A stretch of DNA of 21,874 nucleotides, from positions 1 to 21,874 of the forward strand of contig JBMNQS010000037.1 in assembly GCA_050944255.1 (NCBI GenBank). The letters run 5' to 3'. The translations under genes were made by a program, and so were the position numbers. Positions 7,169-14,119 of the stretch are shown piece after piece. Numbering within the stretch: position 1 is the stretch's first letter; every line of letters begins with the position of its first letter. The stretch is from JBMNQS01 sp050944255. Its GTDB lineage: Bacteria > Bacillota > Clostridia > Christensenellales > Maliibacteriaceae. The notes under the pieces are model-generated. The model was given only the letters and a program-made list of their open reading frames with translations, did not search any database and was not told the DNA's origin.

Positions 7169-7975
7169 TCAGTCCAGCCAGTTATCACAAGCTGCAGTCG
7201 GATTTTTCCCAACCATATAAAAGACATGATCCACTTTGCCCTTATAATCAGCAGGTTTTTCAGGAAATGTTTCAATCATCTTGACGGCCTTCTTTTCGTT
7301 TAGGCAGTATTGCTCATTGATGGCAAAAAGCATCTGATTGAGGCAGGATACAGAACGCACAAGATGGGCCGTTACATAATAAAGATCGTTTTTCTGCGCG
7401 TTGGCCATTGCCAGCATATGCGAAAATCCGGCCTCAAAGATGAAAATCTGTATGATTGCCGTTTTCATTTTTGAAGGATAACTTTCAGAAACGGCCTTTA
7501 GCTTCCATATTTCTCCCGTTGCGTCCCATAAAACTCTGCTGACAGCCAATTCTCCCATATACATCGCGTTCATATAGGCGTGAGGATGCCCGGCTTGATA
7601 ATGGGCGGAAACAAGGCCATTCCGGCATTCATGGATAGCCGTTTCCACCCGTCCAATATCCCTTAAAATAAAATCAACATGGTATTTATCAATGATAAGC
7701 CATCCGCCGCCATTGACCCACTTACCCCATTCGCCGGGCGATGCAATAAGTCCCGCTCTGTGTTCATCATCCAATTGCCGGGCCACAGCATCCAGTGCCG
7801 ATAAATCAAGCGACGCGCTGCCCGAATAATATATCCCCATATCAATATCTGAATCAGCACTGTGCGTGCCTCGCGCGCGGGAGCCGCCGAGAACTACCGC
7901 TTGAATTCCCGGCACCGTTTTTAAAGCGGCGGTTGCCCTATCTAAAACGGAGCGTATGACATCCAATTTGTTCAT
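7169..7975 (-). CDS. Nucleotidyltransferase-domain protein
   Basis: The 268-residue protein has the polymerase-beta-type nucleotidyltransferase signature: GGSRARG at 30-36, the metal-binding pair Asp43 and Asp45 in DSDID, and a third acidic residue, Asp101, in YHVDF. The remaining helical part (about 120-265) resembles stand-alone enzymes that adenylylate small molecules such as aminoglycosides, but the substrate cannot be told. It is cytoplasmic by appearance. The SD AAAGGAG directly abuts the ATG at 7973-7975; a TTG three codons later (7964-7966) would have a normal nine-base spacing and may be the real start. The gene is more AT-rich than the flanking region and has its own promoter. Confidence 0.8.
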   Translation of the reverse strand: MNKLDVIRSVLDRATAALKTVPGIQAVVLGGSRARGTHSADSDIDMGIYYSGSASLDLSALDAVARQLDDEHRAGLIASPGEWGKWVNGGGWLIIDKYHVDFILRDIGRVETAIHECRNGLVSAHYQAGHPHAYMNAMYMGELAVSRVLWDATGEIWKLKAVSESYPSKMKTAIIQIFIFEAGFSHMLAMANAQKNDLYYVTAHLVRSVSCLNQMLFAINEQYCLNEKKAVKMIETFPEKPADYKGKVDHVFYMVGKNPTAACDNWLD

Positions 7976-7997
7976 CTCCTTTATTCTTACAGGAATC

Positions 7998-8025
7998 AGT
8001 ATACCAAAATTTCCACTTTACTCAA
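7998..8025 (-). promoter_or_regulatory. Promoter of the nucleotidyltransferase gene
   Basis: TTGAGT (8020-8025), a 16-bp spacer and TATACT (7998-8003) lie about 22 bp upstream of the start on the minus strand. Confidence 0.7.
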
Positions 8026-8059
8026 CTATAAGGATGCCTTTTTCAGAATGTTGTATTGA

Positions 8060-8245
8060 GCGAAAATTCATCTTCCGAAAATACAAGGTTCAAATTTAAA
8101 CATTTCAGATTGCAAATTGAAAACCGTTCTATTTCGGGCTGCTCATGCCGTGGAATGGCAGAAGGCGGGGCGCAAGACTTATTGCACCGAAAAGTGCCGG
8201 GAACAGGGGCAGCGTGAGAAGGATGCAACGGGCGAAAAAGCATAG
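8060..8245 (+). pseudogene. Possible gene remnant with a Cys-x3-Cys segment
   Basis: This frame is open for 61 codons between TGA (8057-8059) and TAG (8243-8245) and has no ATG. Its last third reads EWQKAGRKTYCTEKCREQ, with a basic, zinc-finger-like composition seen in small mobile-element proteins. The first part reads as ordinary non-coding DNA. I do not recognise the family. It could equally be chance, so this is a note on what 8040-8310 holds rather than a confident gene. Confidence 0.2.
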
Positions 8246-8311
8246 GCAGAAGAAGGGGAAGAACATCGCGGATTAGCCTTTCAAAAAGCCTGTATTCATG
8301 CGGTTTGCGGA

Positions 8312-8357
8312 TATAAAAAACGGAGGGTAAGGGGTTTTTGCCTTAGCCTCCGTTTTA
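8312..8357. terminator. Strong terminator of the sigma/anti-sigma operon, bidirectional
   Basis: AAAACGGAGG then TAAGG (8317-8332) pairs with CCTTA then CCTCCGTTTT (8341-8356), 15 of 16 positions matching, with an 8-nt loop. On the minus strand it is followed by TTTTTT, about 55 bp beyond the stop codon of the anti-sigma gene. Confidence 0.88.
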
Positions 8358-8377
8358 CATTCTATCCCGTGACAGGC

Positions 8378-8394
8378 CGGGCCAACTTGGCCCG
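8378..8394. repeat. Short perfect palindrome
   Basis: CGGGCCAA and TTGGCCCG form an 8-bp inverted repeat around a single C. It lies between the anti-sigma stop codon and the terminator, so as RNA it would be a 6-bp hairpin with a 5-nt loop. An operator or part of the 3' UTR fold are both possible. Confidence 0.4.
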
Positions 8395-8411
8395 AAGTGG
8401 GTACTACTGGC

Positions 8412-9671
8412 TTAATATAATCTTCCGTCCCATACCGGCATGTTGGAAATGTACTCTCCCTCCACGGCGGGCACATAATAAGCTCCGTAGGTCTTCAGAC
8501 CATTCTCTCTCTCCATGTCGGGTAATTCAATATAAAAACGGTAATATGGCATAAAAAACTGTTCCGTGCCGCCTGTACGGTATATCAGCTCAACCTTTGC
8601 AACATATTCTAACCCGGGCAATTCTTCTGGAACAGTCGTGATGTAGTTCCCGTTTTTGAGAAGTTCTTTCGCCTCGTTGGTTGTGATAATAGGATAATCT
8701 CCAACCTTGCCGGATAAGTCAGGCTGAAAAACTCTCGCCAGGAACAATTTCCCATCGTCATCGCAATAAAATGCAACTCTGTTAAAATTGTAGTTTATGA
8801 TTTGGTTGGTAATGTCTCCGCTGCCGTCATAAAACTCGATGCTGTATCCTTGCGCCTGTTGTGCGCCGTAAATTTCTATGGAATCCTCTCCGAAAATCGC
8901 ATAATCTCCCCCATGGATATTTACTTGCGGATTATCCATTCCAATGAAGTCTATATATTTTTCTTTCAGATATTCCGCTACCGCAGCGACTTGTTCATAA
9001 GTTGCATAATGTGTAAAGTTGTACTCGTCCGGAAGCGTTATGGCCGGATCGAATGTTATCTTCGCCGTCATCTGCTGGTTTACTTCAATTTTGATACCAT
9101 TGTCCTCTATTACAACGGTGCTTGGGGAAAAGTAGCCTTCCGGTACTCTCTCACCTGTTTTCGCAAACTTCTCCTTAATGGCGGCCCGTGTCTTTTCGTC
9201 CGGAGCATTGTCAGTGATTTCAAGGTTATCGACATCCACGCCCAATCTGCTTGCAACATTGAGCAGGAGCTCTCTCATCTGATCAAAATCGATATCCTGA
9301 ACCTGAAAGTTTTCATTATAAGCTCGCGAGTTTTGATAAACGGGTAATGTGGAAATCTCCGCAGTTTCAGTCCACGGATTATTATTAACAATTTCCGAAA
9401 TATCATATGCCGTGTATCCCTCGAAGCCCATTGCTTCGCCTGAATCCTCTGTAATTGCAAGCAAGGGCAGGTCACCCAGTCCGGGCGCACGCCCGACCGG
9501 ATTTGCAGGAATCATCTTGATAACAGTAAATACAGCTAAAGCAAGGCAAGCCGCTAAAGCTCCCCATTTTACCCAAGGACGCTTCTTTTTTGTTTTTGCT
9601 ATAGGGTTCGCCTCGGCGATATAATCCTCGGAAATTTCTCCGATTTTTTCAAGAAGCTTTTCATTTTTCAT
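8412..9671 (-). CDS. Membrane protein, probable anti-sigma factor partner of the ECF sigma factor
   Basis: The 419-residue protein has a short cytoplasmic N-terminus (about 1-34), one membrane helix (about 35-52) and a large extracytoplasmic domain of about 365 residues without cysteine-rich or enzyme motifs. Its ATG overlaps the sigma-factor stop codon by four bases, so the two are translationally coupled. That topology and coupling are typical of anti-sigma factors, which bind the sigma factor at the membrane and release it on an outside signal. The cytoplasmic part is only about 34 residues and shows no zinc-type His-x3-Cys-x2-Cys motif, so binding would use a short helix. I do not recognise the outer domain. 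The operon ends at the strong hairpin just downstream. Confidence 0.65.
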   Translation of the reverse strand: MKNEKLLEKIGEISEDYIAEANPIAKTKKKRPWVKWGALAACLALAVFTVIKMIPANPVGRAPGLGDLPLLAITEDSGEAMGFEGYTAYDISEIVNNNPWTETAEISTLPVYQNSRAYNENFQVQDIDFDQMRELLLNVASRLGVDVDNLEITDNAPDEKTRAAIKEKFAKTGERVPEGYFSPSTVVIEDNGIKIEVNQQMTAKITFDPAITLPDEYNFTHYATYEQVAAVAEYLKEKYIDFIGMDNPQVNIHGGDYAIFGEDSIEIYGAQQAQGYSIEFYDGSGDITNQIINYNFNRVAFYCDDDGKLFLARVFQPDLSGKVGDYPIITTNEAKELLKNGNYITTVPEELPGLEYVAKVELIYRTGGTEQFFMPYYRFYIELPDMERENGLKTYGAYYVPAVEGEYISNMPVWDGRLY

Positions 9672-10228
9672 ATGGTAACACCTTCTTTCTCAAGGTATGT
9701 TTTCAGTTCGTTTCTCACACGAAACAACAGGGATTTTGTTTGACTTTCACTGTTGCCATGCAGTCCTGCAAGCTCCCTTATCGGCATCAGATACCAATAT
9801 CGTTGAACAAATATAATGCGTTTTTTACGTGGCAGTTCTGCAAGAAAACTGTTAAGCGCTTCAACCAGTAATAATTCGCCCATTGCCTGTTCTGAATCGG
9901 AAGATGCTGGAATACTATCGTTCAATTCGGACAGTGCAAGAGGCATCTCCCCGAAACCTCGTTTTTCAGCGGTGAATCTTTTGTACCTGTTTAGGGAAAG
10001 GTTACGGGTTATTTTGCCTAAAAAGACAGATAAGCGGTTCGGACGGTTCGGAGGCATTGCGCTCCATGCGCGCAGATAGGTGTCATTTACGCATTCCTCT
10101 GCATCTTCATCGTTATGTAGAATATTATGAGAAATGGAGTAGCAATATCTCCCGTATTTGTTTGATGTTTCGGCAATAGCGGATTCGGAGCGCTCCCAAT
10201 ACAGGTCAATTATTTTGCTATCCTCCAT
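9668..10228 (-). CDS. ECF RNA polymerase sigma factor
   Basis: This 186-residue protein is built of the two ECF sigma domains. Region 2 (about 8-75) contains NDEDAEECVNDTYLRAW, the helix that opens and reads the -10 element. Region 4 (about 115-178) contains LPRKKRIIFVQRYWY and the helix-turn-helix that reads the -35. The ATG at 10226-10228 is preceded by AGGAGGTGG four bases upstream; the frame extends further upstream but that part lacks an SD and family similarity. It directs RNA polymerase to a stress-type regulon that cannot be named here. It is co-transcribed with, and overlaps by four bases, the membrane partner, which likely holds it inactive. Confidence 0.88.
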   Translation of the reverse strand: MEDSKIIDLYWERSESAIAETSNKYGRYCYSISHNILHNDEDAEECVNDTYLRAWSAMPPNRPNRLSVFLGKITRNLSLNRYKRFTAEKRGFGEMPLALSELNDSIPASSDSEQAMGELLLVEALNSFLAELPRKKRIIFVQRYWYLMPIRELAGLHGNSESQTKSLLFRVRNELKTYLEKEGVTI

Positions 10229-10261
10229 AGTGCCACCTCCTGTTTGCAGCATAAAGGCCTT

Positions 10262-10345
10262 CACTATAATAGACCGAAAAAAATAAGCTGCGTTGCACAA
10301 GTTTATACAATTTGGTCTACGTTACAGAATTTGTTACGATTAAGC
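10262..10345 (-). promoter_or_regulatory. Upstream region of the sigma operon, possible autoregulated promoter
   Basis: The minus strand contains two GTAAC boxes about 12 bp apart (between 10320 and 10340), a TGCAAC box (about 10290-10295) and a TAGACC/GGTCTA inverted repeat (10270-10275 and 10314-10319). GTAAC/CAAC-type -35 boxes are common for ECF sigma factors, so self-activation is plausible. No single promoter stands out. Confidence 0.3.
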
Positions 10346-10379
10346 AACTTATCATCTAAAAGAATTATACGTTAGCAAA

Positions 10380-10410
10380 TTAAAAGGGGCAAGCATGGCC
10401 GCTTGCCCCA
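10380..10410 (-). terminator. Terminator of the tRNA operon
   Basis: GGGGCAAGC (10401-10409 read on the minus strand) and GCTTGCCCC (10386-10394) form a 9-bp stem with a 6-nt loop, followed by TTTT. It lies 81 bp beyond the tRNA-Leu 3' end. Confidence 0.85.
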
Positions 10411-10490
10411 AAGTTATTGTAGAACAACACAAATCCGAACCCTTCGCCAACAGAAAAAACCTGTCGTTTATGGTTCGGATTATGTGCGTT

Positions 10491-10577
10491 TGGTGCGAGA
10501 AACAGGACTTGAACCTGCATGTTCTTGCGAACACACGGACCTGAACCGTGCGCGTCTGCCAATTCCGCCATTCTCGC
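10491..10577 (-). tRNA. tRNA-Leu(CAG)
   Basis: The 87-nt gene folds as a class II tRNA. The acceptor GCGAGAA pairs with TTCTCGC, with discriminator A and encoded CCA (10491-10493). The anticodon loop TTCAGGT gives anticodon CAG, which reads CUG. The long variable arm is GTTC-GCAA-GAAC and the T arm CAGG-TTCAAGT-CCTG is canonical. It lies five bases downstream of tRNA-Tyr in the same transcript. Confidence 0.96.
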
Positions 10578-10582
10578 CTATC

Positions 10583-10667
10583 TGGTGGAGGGGGGTGGAT
10601 TCGAACCACCGAAGTCACTGACGACAGATTTACAGTCTGTTCCCTTTGGCCGCTCGGGAACCCCTCC
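10583..10667 (-). tRNA. tRNA-Tyr(GTA)
   Basis: The 85-nt gene folds as a class II tRNA. The acceptor GGAGGGG pairs with CCCCTCC, with discriminator A and encoded CCA (10583-10585). The anticodon loop CTGTAAA gives anticodon GTA. The variable arm is long and the T arm GGTGG-TTCGAAT-CCACC is canonical. It is the first gene after the promoter. Confidence 0.96.
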
Positions 10668-10712
10668 GGATGCGACCGTCTCCAAAGCATATGTCTTTTG
10701 GCGACAACGGTT

Positions 10713-10741
10713 ATGATACCTCATCGCATGGGAAATGTCAA
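10713..10741 (-). promoter_or_regulatory. Promoter of the tRNA-Tyr/tRNA-Leu operon
   Basis: Consensus TTGACA (10736-10741), an exact 17-bp spacer and TATCAT (10713-10718) lie 46 bp upstream of tRNA-Tyr. This is the best -35 on the minus strand in the window, as expected for a stable RNA operon. Confidence 0.85.
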
Positions 10742-10887
10742 GGGGTTTTAAACGGTTTGATCCATGGACACTGCCGCGATCCGTTGAACCGGCTTGCCGT
10801 ATTTTGCCCGTATCAAATCCACTTTTAGCAGCGCTTATATATAGCACGATTATTTTGTCATTGCTTTAACAAAGTTTTTCCAATTTC

Positions 10888-10916
10888 TGGACTTATGCAG
10901 AAAACAAGCCTATAAT
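10888..10916 (+). promoter_or_regulatory. Promoter of the DUF5058-M20 operon
   Basis: TGGACT (10888-10893), a 17-bp spacer and consensus TATAAT (10911-10916) precede the first gene by 45 bp. The rest of 10742-10887 shows no gene or clear structure. Confidence 0.6.
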
Positions 10917-10961
10917 GAAGGCAAGCATTTTACATATTTCATATGAAAGGGGTCGATTTTT

Positions 10962-11699
10962 TTGAGCTTTGATGTCAACAGCATCTTCCTGTTCATTGCC
11001 GCGGGTATTGTCATTTTATACGTGCTGGCACAGTCTGTTTTCTTTTTAATCAAGGCCTGGCGCCGCGGAAAGGAAATCGGGTTGGATGTCACAGTCATGA
11101 AAAAAGCGCTTTCCACATCCGCCGTATTTACCATCGCGCCATCGGTGGCCATCCTCATCGGCGTGATCACGCTTTCAAAAAAGCTGGGCATTCCCCTGCC
11201 ATGGCTTCGCCTTTCGGTCATCGGCGCGCTGACCTATGAATTGACCGCCGCTGAAACCGCCGCCACCGCCGTGGGAGCCAGCATGAGCGAATCCTCCATA
11301 GCGTTGACCGCCGCGCAGTATGCCGCCATCGCCTGGGTCATGACACTGGGCATCATCATAGGGCTGATCCTGGTCCCGCTACTGTGCAGAAAAATCCTCT
11401 CGGGCATGCAGACCATTAAAAGCAGGGACCAAAAATGGTCCGAAGCCTTCTCCACGGCGCTGTTCCTGGGCATGATCAGCGCATTTCTGGGCGTCATCTT
11501 CGCCAATATTACAGAGGGCCTCAGCGGATGGATCCCCGTATTTGTCATGCTGGTTTCGGCCATCATTATGGCCGTCATCGGTGTGCTGGTAAAGAAGTTT
11601 AAAATACGCTGGCTGGAGGACTACGCTTTGCCGCTGAGCATGGTAGGCGGCATGATCATGGCCATTCCTATCACCAATCTGGTGTCCCTGATCGTTTAA
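10962..11699 (+). CDS. DUF5058-family integral membrane protein
   Basis: The 245-residue protein is nearly all membrane helices (about six: roughly 8-30, 52-72, 78-100, 118-140, 158-178 and 190-235 as a pair). A conserved-looking polar stretch, ELTAAETAATAVG (about 93-105), sits within the hydrophobic region. I recognise the DUF5058 pattern from memory; no function is established that I know of. TTG (10962-10964) is the start: AAAGGGG lies nine bases upstream and no in-frame ATG is near. It is the first gene of a three-gene unit, with an AAAGGAGG SD for the next gene overlapping its stop codon. Its carboxy half resembles that of the next protein in layout, hinting at a two-subunit transporter (inference). 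Confidence 0.7.
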   Translation: MSFDVNSIFLFIAAGIVILYVLAQSVFFLIKAWRRGKEIGLDVTVMKKALSTSAVFTIAPSVAILIGVITLSKKLGIPLPWLRLSVIGALTYELTAAETAATAVGASMSESSIALTAAQYAAIAWVMTLGIIIGLILVPLLCRKILSGMQTIKSRDQKWSEAFSTALFLGMISAFLGVIFANITEGLSGWIPVFVMLVSAIIMAVIGVLVKKFKIRWLEDYALPLSMVGGMIMAIPITNLVSLIV

Positions 11700-11713
11700 A
11701 GGAGGTGCGTAAA

Positions 11714-12382
11714 ATGAGTGCAAAAACCATCCGAAGCTATGAAGATTCCGTCCACTACCAGGGACGGCTGTGGATGCTTGGCGCAGCGATTATAATGATC
11801 GCGTTCCCGCTTGCCGTATGCGTATATTACAATGCCTGGCCGCCTCTGGCCGGACTGCTCAAGGGCTTTTTGGGCATAGCGCCGCTGTTTTGGACTGTGG
11901 GCATTATTGAGATATTCACCTACGTGCCCATGATGGGCGCCGCCGGTTCGTATCTCGGGTTTGTCACAGGCAATTTGGCCAACTTGAAAGTGCCCTGCAC
12001 ACTCAACGCCATGCAGCGCACGGGCGTAAAGCCCGGTACCCAGGAGGGCGAGATCATCTCCACACTTTCCATTGCCATATCTTCTCTGGTCAATACGGTG
12101 ATTATCATCATCGGCGTCATCCTCATCGTACCTCTGACGCCTATTTTGCAAAACGAGGTGCTGGCTCCCGCATTCGACAGCATTCTGCCGGCGCTCTTTG
12201 GCGCGTTGGCCGTGGTGTTCGTGGCTAAAAACTGGAAGATCGCCGTGGCCCCGCTGGTCATTATGGCGGCCCTGTTCATTGCCGTCCCAGCACTTTCAAG
12301 GGCTGTGGGCGTGCTGGTGCCCATCGGCGCCCTGATCGCCATTGCCGCCGCCCGTGTGCTTTATAAAACAAATAAGCTGTAA
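11714..12382 (+). CDS. Polytopic membrane protein, partner of the DUF5058 protein
   Basis: The 222-residue protein has about six membrane segments after a short cytoplasmic N-terminus. The central region contains IAPLFWTVGIIEIF, a glycine-rich GAAGSYLGFVTGN and LKVPCTLNAM, then a helix ending ILIVPL. The ATG at 11714 has AAAGGAGG eight bases upstream; an in-frame GTG at 11705 overlaps that SD and is not preferred. It starts 14 bp after the DUF5058 stop and is followed after 29 bp by the M20 peptidase. The landmarks IAP, VPL and a Lys-rich KNWKI before a last pair of helices occur in the same order in the preceding protein (IAP, VPL, KKFKI), suggesting distant homology. No specific function can be named. 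Confidence 0.65.
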   Translation: MSAKTIRSYEDSVHYQGRLWMLGAAIIMIAFPLAVCVYYNAWPPLAGLLKGFLGIAPLFWTVGIIEIFTYVPMMGAAGSYLGFVTGNLANLKVPCTLNAMQRTGVKPGTQEGEIISTLSIAISSLVNTVIIIIGVILIVPLTPILQNEVLAPAFDSILPALFGALAVVFVAKNWKIAVAPLVIMAALFIAVPALSRAVGVLVPIGALIAIAAARVLYKTNKL

Positions 12383-12411
12383 GCGAAAATGCTGTTGAAG
12401 GAGGCATCATT

Positions 12412-13851
12412 ATGTGGGTTTTATGGCTGATATTGATCGGCCTTGCGGCGGTTATTGCCGTTGTGATCTACAACACGTCGCGCTTTGTTCCGCTGCCCGA
12501 TACGAAAAGCACGCCGGCGCCCATTGCGCCTGTGGACCAGGAGATGGCCGCGCAGAAACTGGCGGCCATGATCCGCTGCAAGACGGTTTCATCCAGGGAC
12601 AAATCCCAGGAGGACCCGGCTGAATTCGAAAAGTTCAAAACGGTTTTAAGCGAACTGTTTCCGCTGGTGCACCAGCGGGCCACCGTTAAGGAACTGGAGC
12701 CCAGAGGCCTGTTATACCATGTTCCCGGCGAATCCAAGGACCACCCCGTCGTCTTCATGTCCCACTTTGACGTGGTGGCCGCCACGCAGGACGCCTGGCA
12801 GAAGCCGGCATTTGACGGCGTTATCGAGGACGGCGTCCTTTGGGGGCGCGGTACGCTGGATACGAAAGTAACGCTGCTGGGGGTCATGCAGAGCGCCGAA
12901 ACGCTGTTTGAACAGGGCTTTACGCCGAAAAACGATCTGTACTTCTCCTTCGCCGGCGATGAGGAAATCGCGGGCGAAAGCGCGCCGGCCATCGTGGACG
13001 AACTGGAGCGGATGGGCGTTGTTCCCGCACTGGTGCTGGACGAGGGCGGCGCCGTGGTGGAAGGTGTCTTTCCCGGCGTTGACGAACCTTGCGCGCTGGT
13101 GGGCATTGCCGAGAAGGGCATGCTGGACCTGGAGTTTTTCGCACAGGGCGCCGGCGGCCACGCCTCCGCCCCGCCGCCGCACACGCTGGTGGGCGAACTG
13201 GCGCAGGCCTGCGTGCATGTGGAGAACCGGCCCTTCCCCGCACGGCTGACCAGGGCGTCCTCGGAAATGTTCGATACGCTGGGCAGAAGGTCCACCTATG
13301 TGTATCGCATGATTTTCTCCAATCTGTGGCTGTTCAAGCCGGTACTCGATATGATCTGCAGAAAAAGAGGCGGCGAAATGAACGCTCTGATGCGCACCAC
13401 CGTCGCCTTCACCTGCATGCAGGGCTCCAAAGGCACCAACGTGCTGCCGCCGGAAGCCTCCATGACCGCCAACCTCCGTCTGATCTCCGGCGAAACGGTG
13501 GACAGCGCCGTTAAGCGTATCCGCCACATTATCAAAAACGACAAGATCCAGCTGCGGGTCATTCACGGCATGAATCCGTCGCCCGAATCCTCCACCGAAT
13601 CCGACGGCTGGATAAAGCTCAAGCGCGCCATTGAAGATACGTGGCCGGATGCCGTAGTCTCTCCCTACCTAATGGTGGCCTGCAGCGACAGCCGGCATTT
13701 CTGCCGCATTTCCGGCAACGTGCTGCGCTTTTCCGCCATGGCGCTCACTAAAGAAGAACGCGGCATGATCCACGGCAACGACGAGCGCATCCCGGTGGAG
13801 AAGATCGCGCGGGTGGTGGAGTTCTATATCCGCCTGATGAGCCAATGCTGA
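12412..13851 (+). CDS. Membrane-anchored M20 family metallopeptidase, PM20D1/carboxypeptidase S-like
   Basis: The 479-residue protein has an N-terminal membrane helix (about 2-20) and a two-zinc M20 catalytic domain. Metal and catalytic residues are in place: His118 and Asp120 in SHFD, Asp150 in GRGTLDTK, Glu184 (base) and Glu185 in DEE, Asp210 in LDEGG and His454 in IHGNDER. The inserted dimerisation domain lies between about 230 and 380. Length and the anchor match the PM20D1/CPS1 branch, which cleaves peptides or N-acyl amino acids, probably outside the membrane here. AAGGAGG lies seven bases before the ATG. It is the last gene of the operon with the two membrane proteins, so it may process the compound they carry. 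A strong hairpin follows. Confidence 0.88.
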   Translation: MWVLWLILIGLAAVIAVVIYNTSRFVPLPDTKSTPAPIAPVDQEMAAQKLAAMIRCKTVSSRDKSQEDPAEFEKFKTVLSELFPLVHQRATVKELEPRGLLYHVPGESKDHPVVFMSHFDVVAATQDAWQKPAFDGVIEDGVLWGRGTLDTKVTLLGVMQSAETLFEQGFTPKNDLYFSFAGDEEIAGESAPAIVDELERMGVVPALVLDEGGAVVEGVFPGVDEPCALVGIAEKGMLDLEFFAQGAGGHASAPPPHTLVGELAQACVHVENRPFPARLTRASSEMFDTLGRRSTYVYRMIFSNLWLFKPVLDMICRKRGGEMNALMRTTVAFTCMQGSKGTNVLPPEASMTANLRLISGETVDSAVKRIRHIIKNDKIQLRVIHGMNPSPESSTESDGWIKLKRAIEDTWPDAVVSPYLMVACSDSRHFCRISGNVLRFSAMALTKEERGMIHGNDERIPVEKIARVVEFYIRLMSQC

Positions 13852-13898
13852 TCGTGCGGCTCTCCGGCCTCACCTGACAAGAAAAATCGTATACGCGA

Positions 13899-13933
13899 TA
13901 AAGTCCCCGCGTGAAGCATGCGGGGACTTTTCC
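13899..13933 (+). terminator. Terminator of the DUF5058-M20 operon
   Basis: AAAGTCCCCGC (13900-13910) and GCGGGGACTTT (13920-13930) form a perfect 11-bp stem with a 9-nt loop and a short T tail, 48 bp after the M20 stop codon. Confidence 0.85.
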
Positions 13934-14049
13934 TGCGCTCCGCGTTTTACCCCTTTGATGTTTCACTGATTTTTACCCTATTCCTCGTCCACACTTAAAA
14001 CGCAAGTTCTTCCTGAAAACTTTCATATTCCGGGCCTCCCTTTTATTTT

Positions 14050-14090
14050 TTGTCACTACGCAGATACGTGCTTCATAGGATGAAACGTAT
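14050..14090 (+). promoter_or_regulatory. Upstream region of the substrate-binding protein gene, with an inverted repeat
   Basis: TTGTCA (14050-14055) is a candidate -35, but the -10 at 17 bp (TCATAG) is poor. ATACG (14064-14068) plus TTCAT (14072-14076) pair with ATGAA (14080-14084) plus CGTAT (14086-14090), an imperfect 10-bp dyad ending 13 bp before the SD. It could be an operator or a leader hairpin. Confidence 0.35.
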
Positions 14091-14119
14091 TAGATTTCTC
14101 TCTAGGAGGTCATCAAATC

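Noticed and set aside
10380..10491. Island attachment site at the tRNA-Leu 3' end
   Set aside because: I found no second copy of the tRNA 3' sequence in the AT-rich block and no integrase; the tRNA terminator lies intact just downstream.
13934..14119. Thiamine pyrophosphate riboswitch upstream of the NMT1/THI5-like receptor
   Set aside because: No CTGAGA core or matching second motif could be found here or in 15184-15515.
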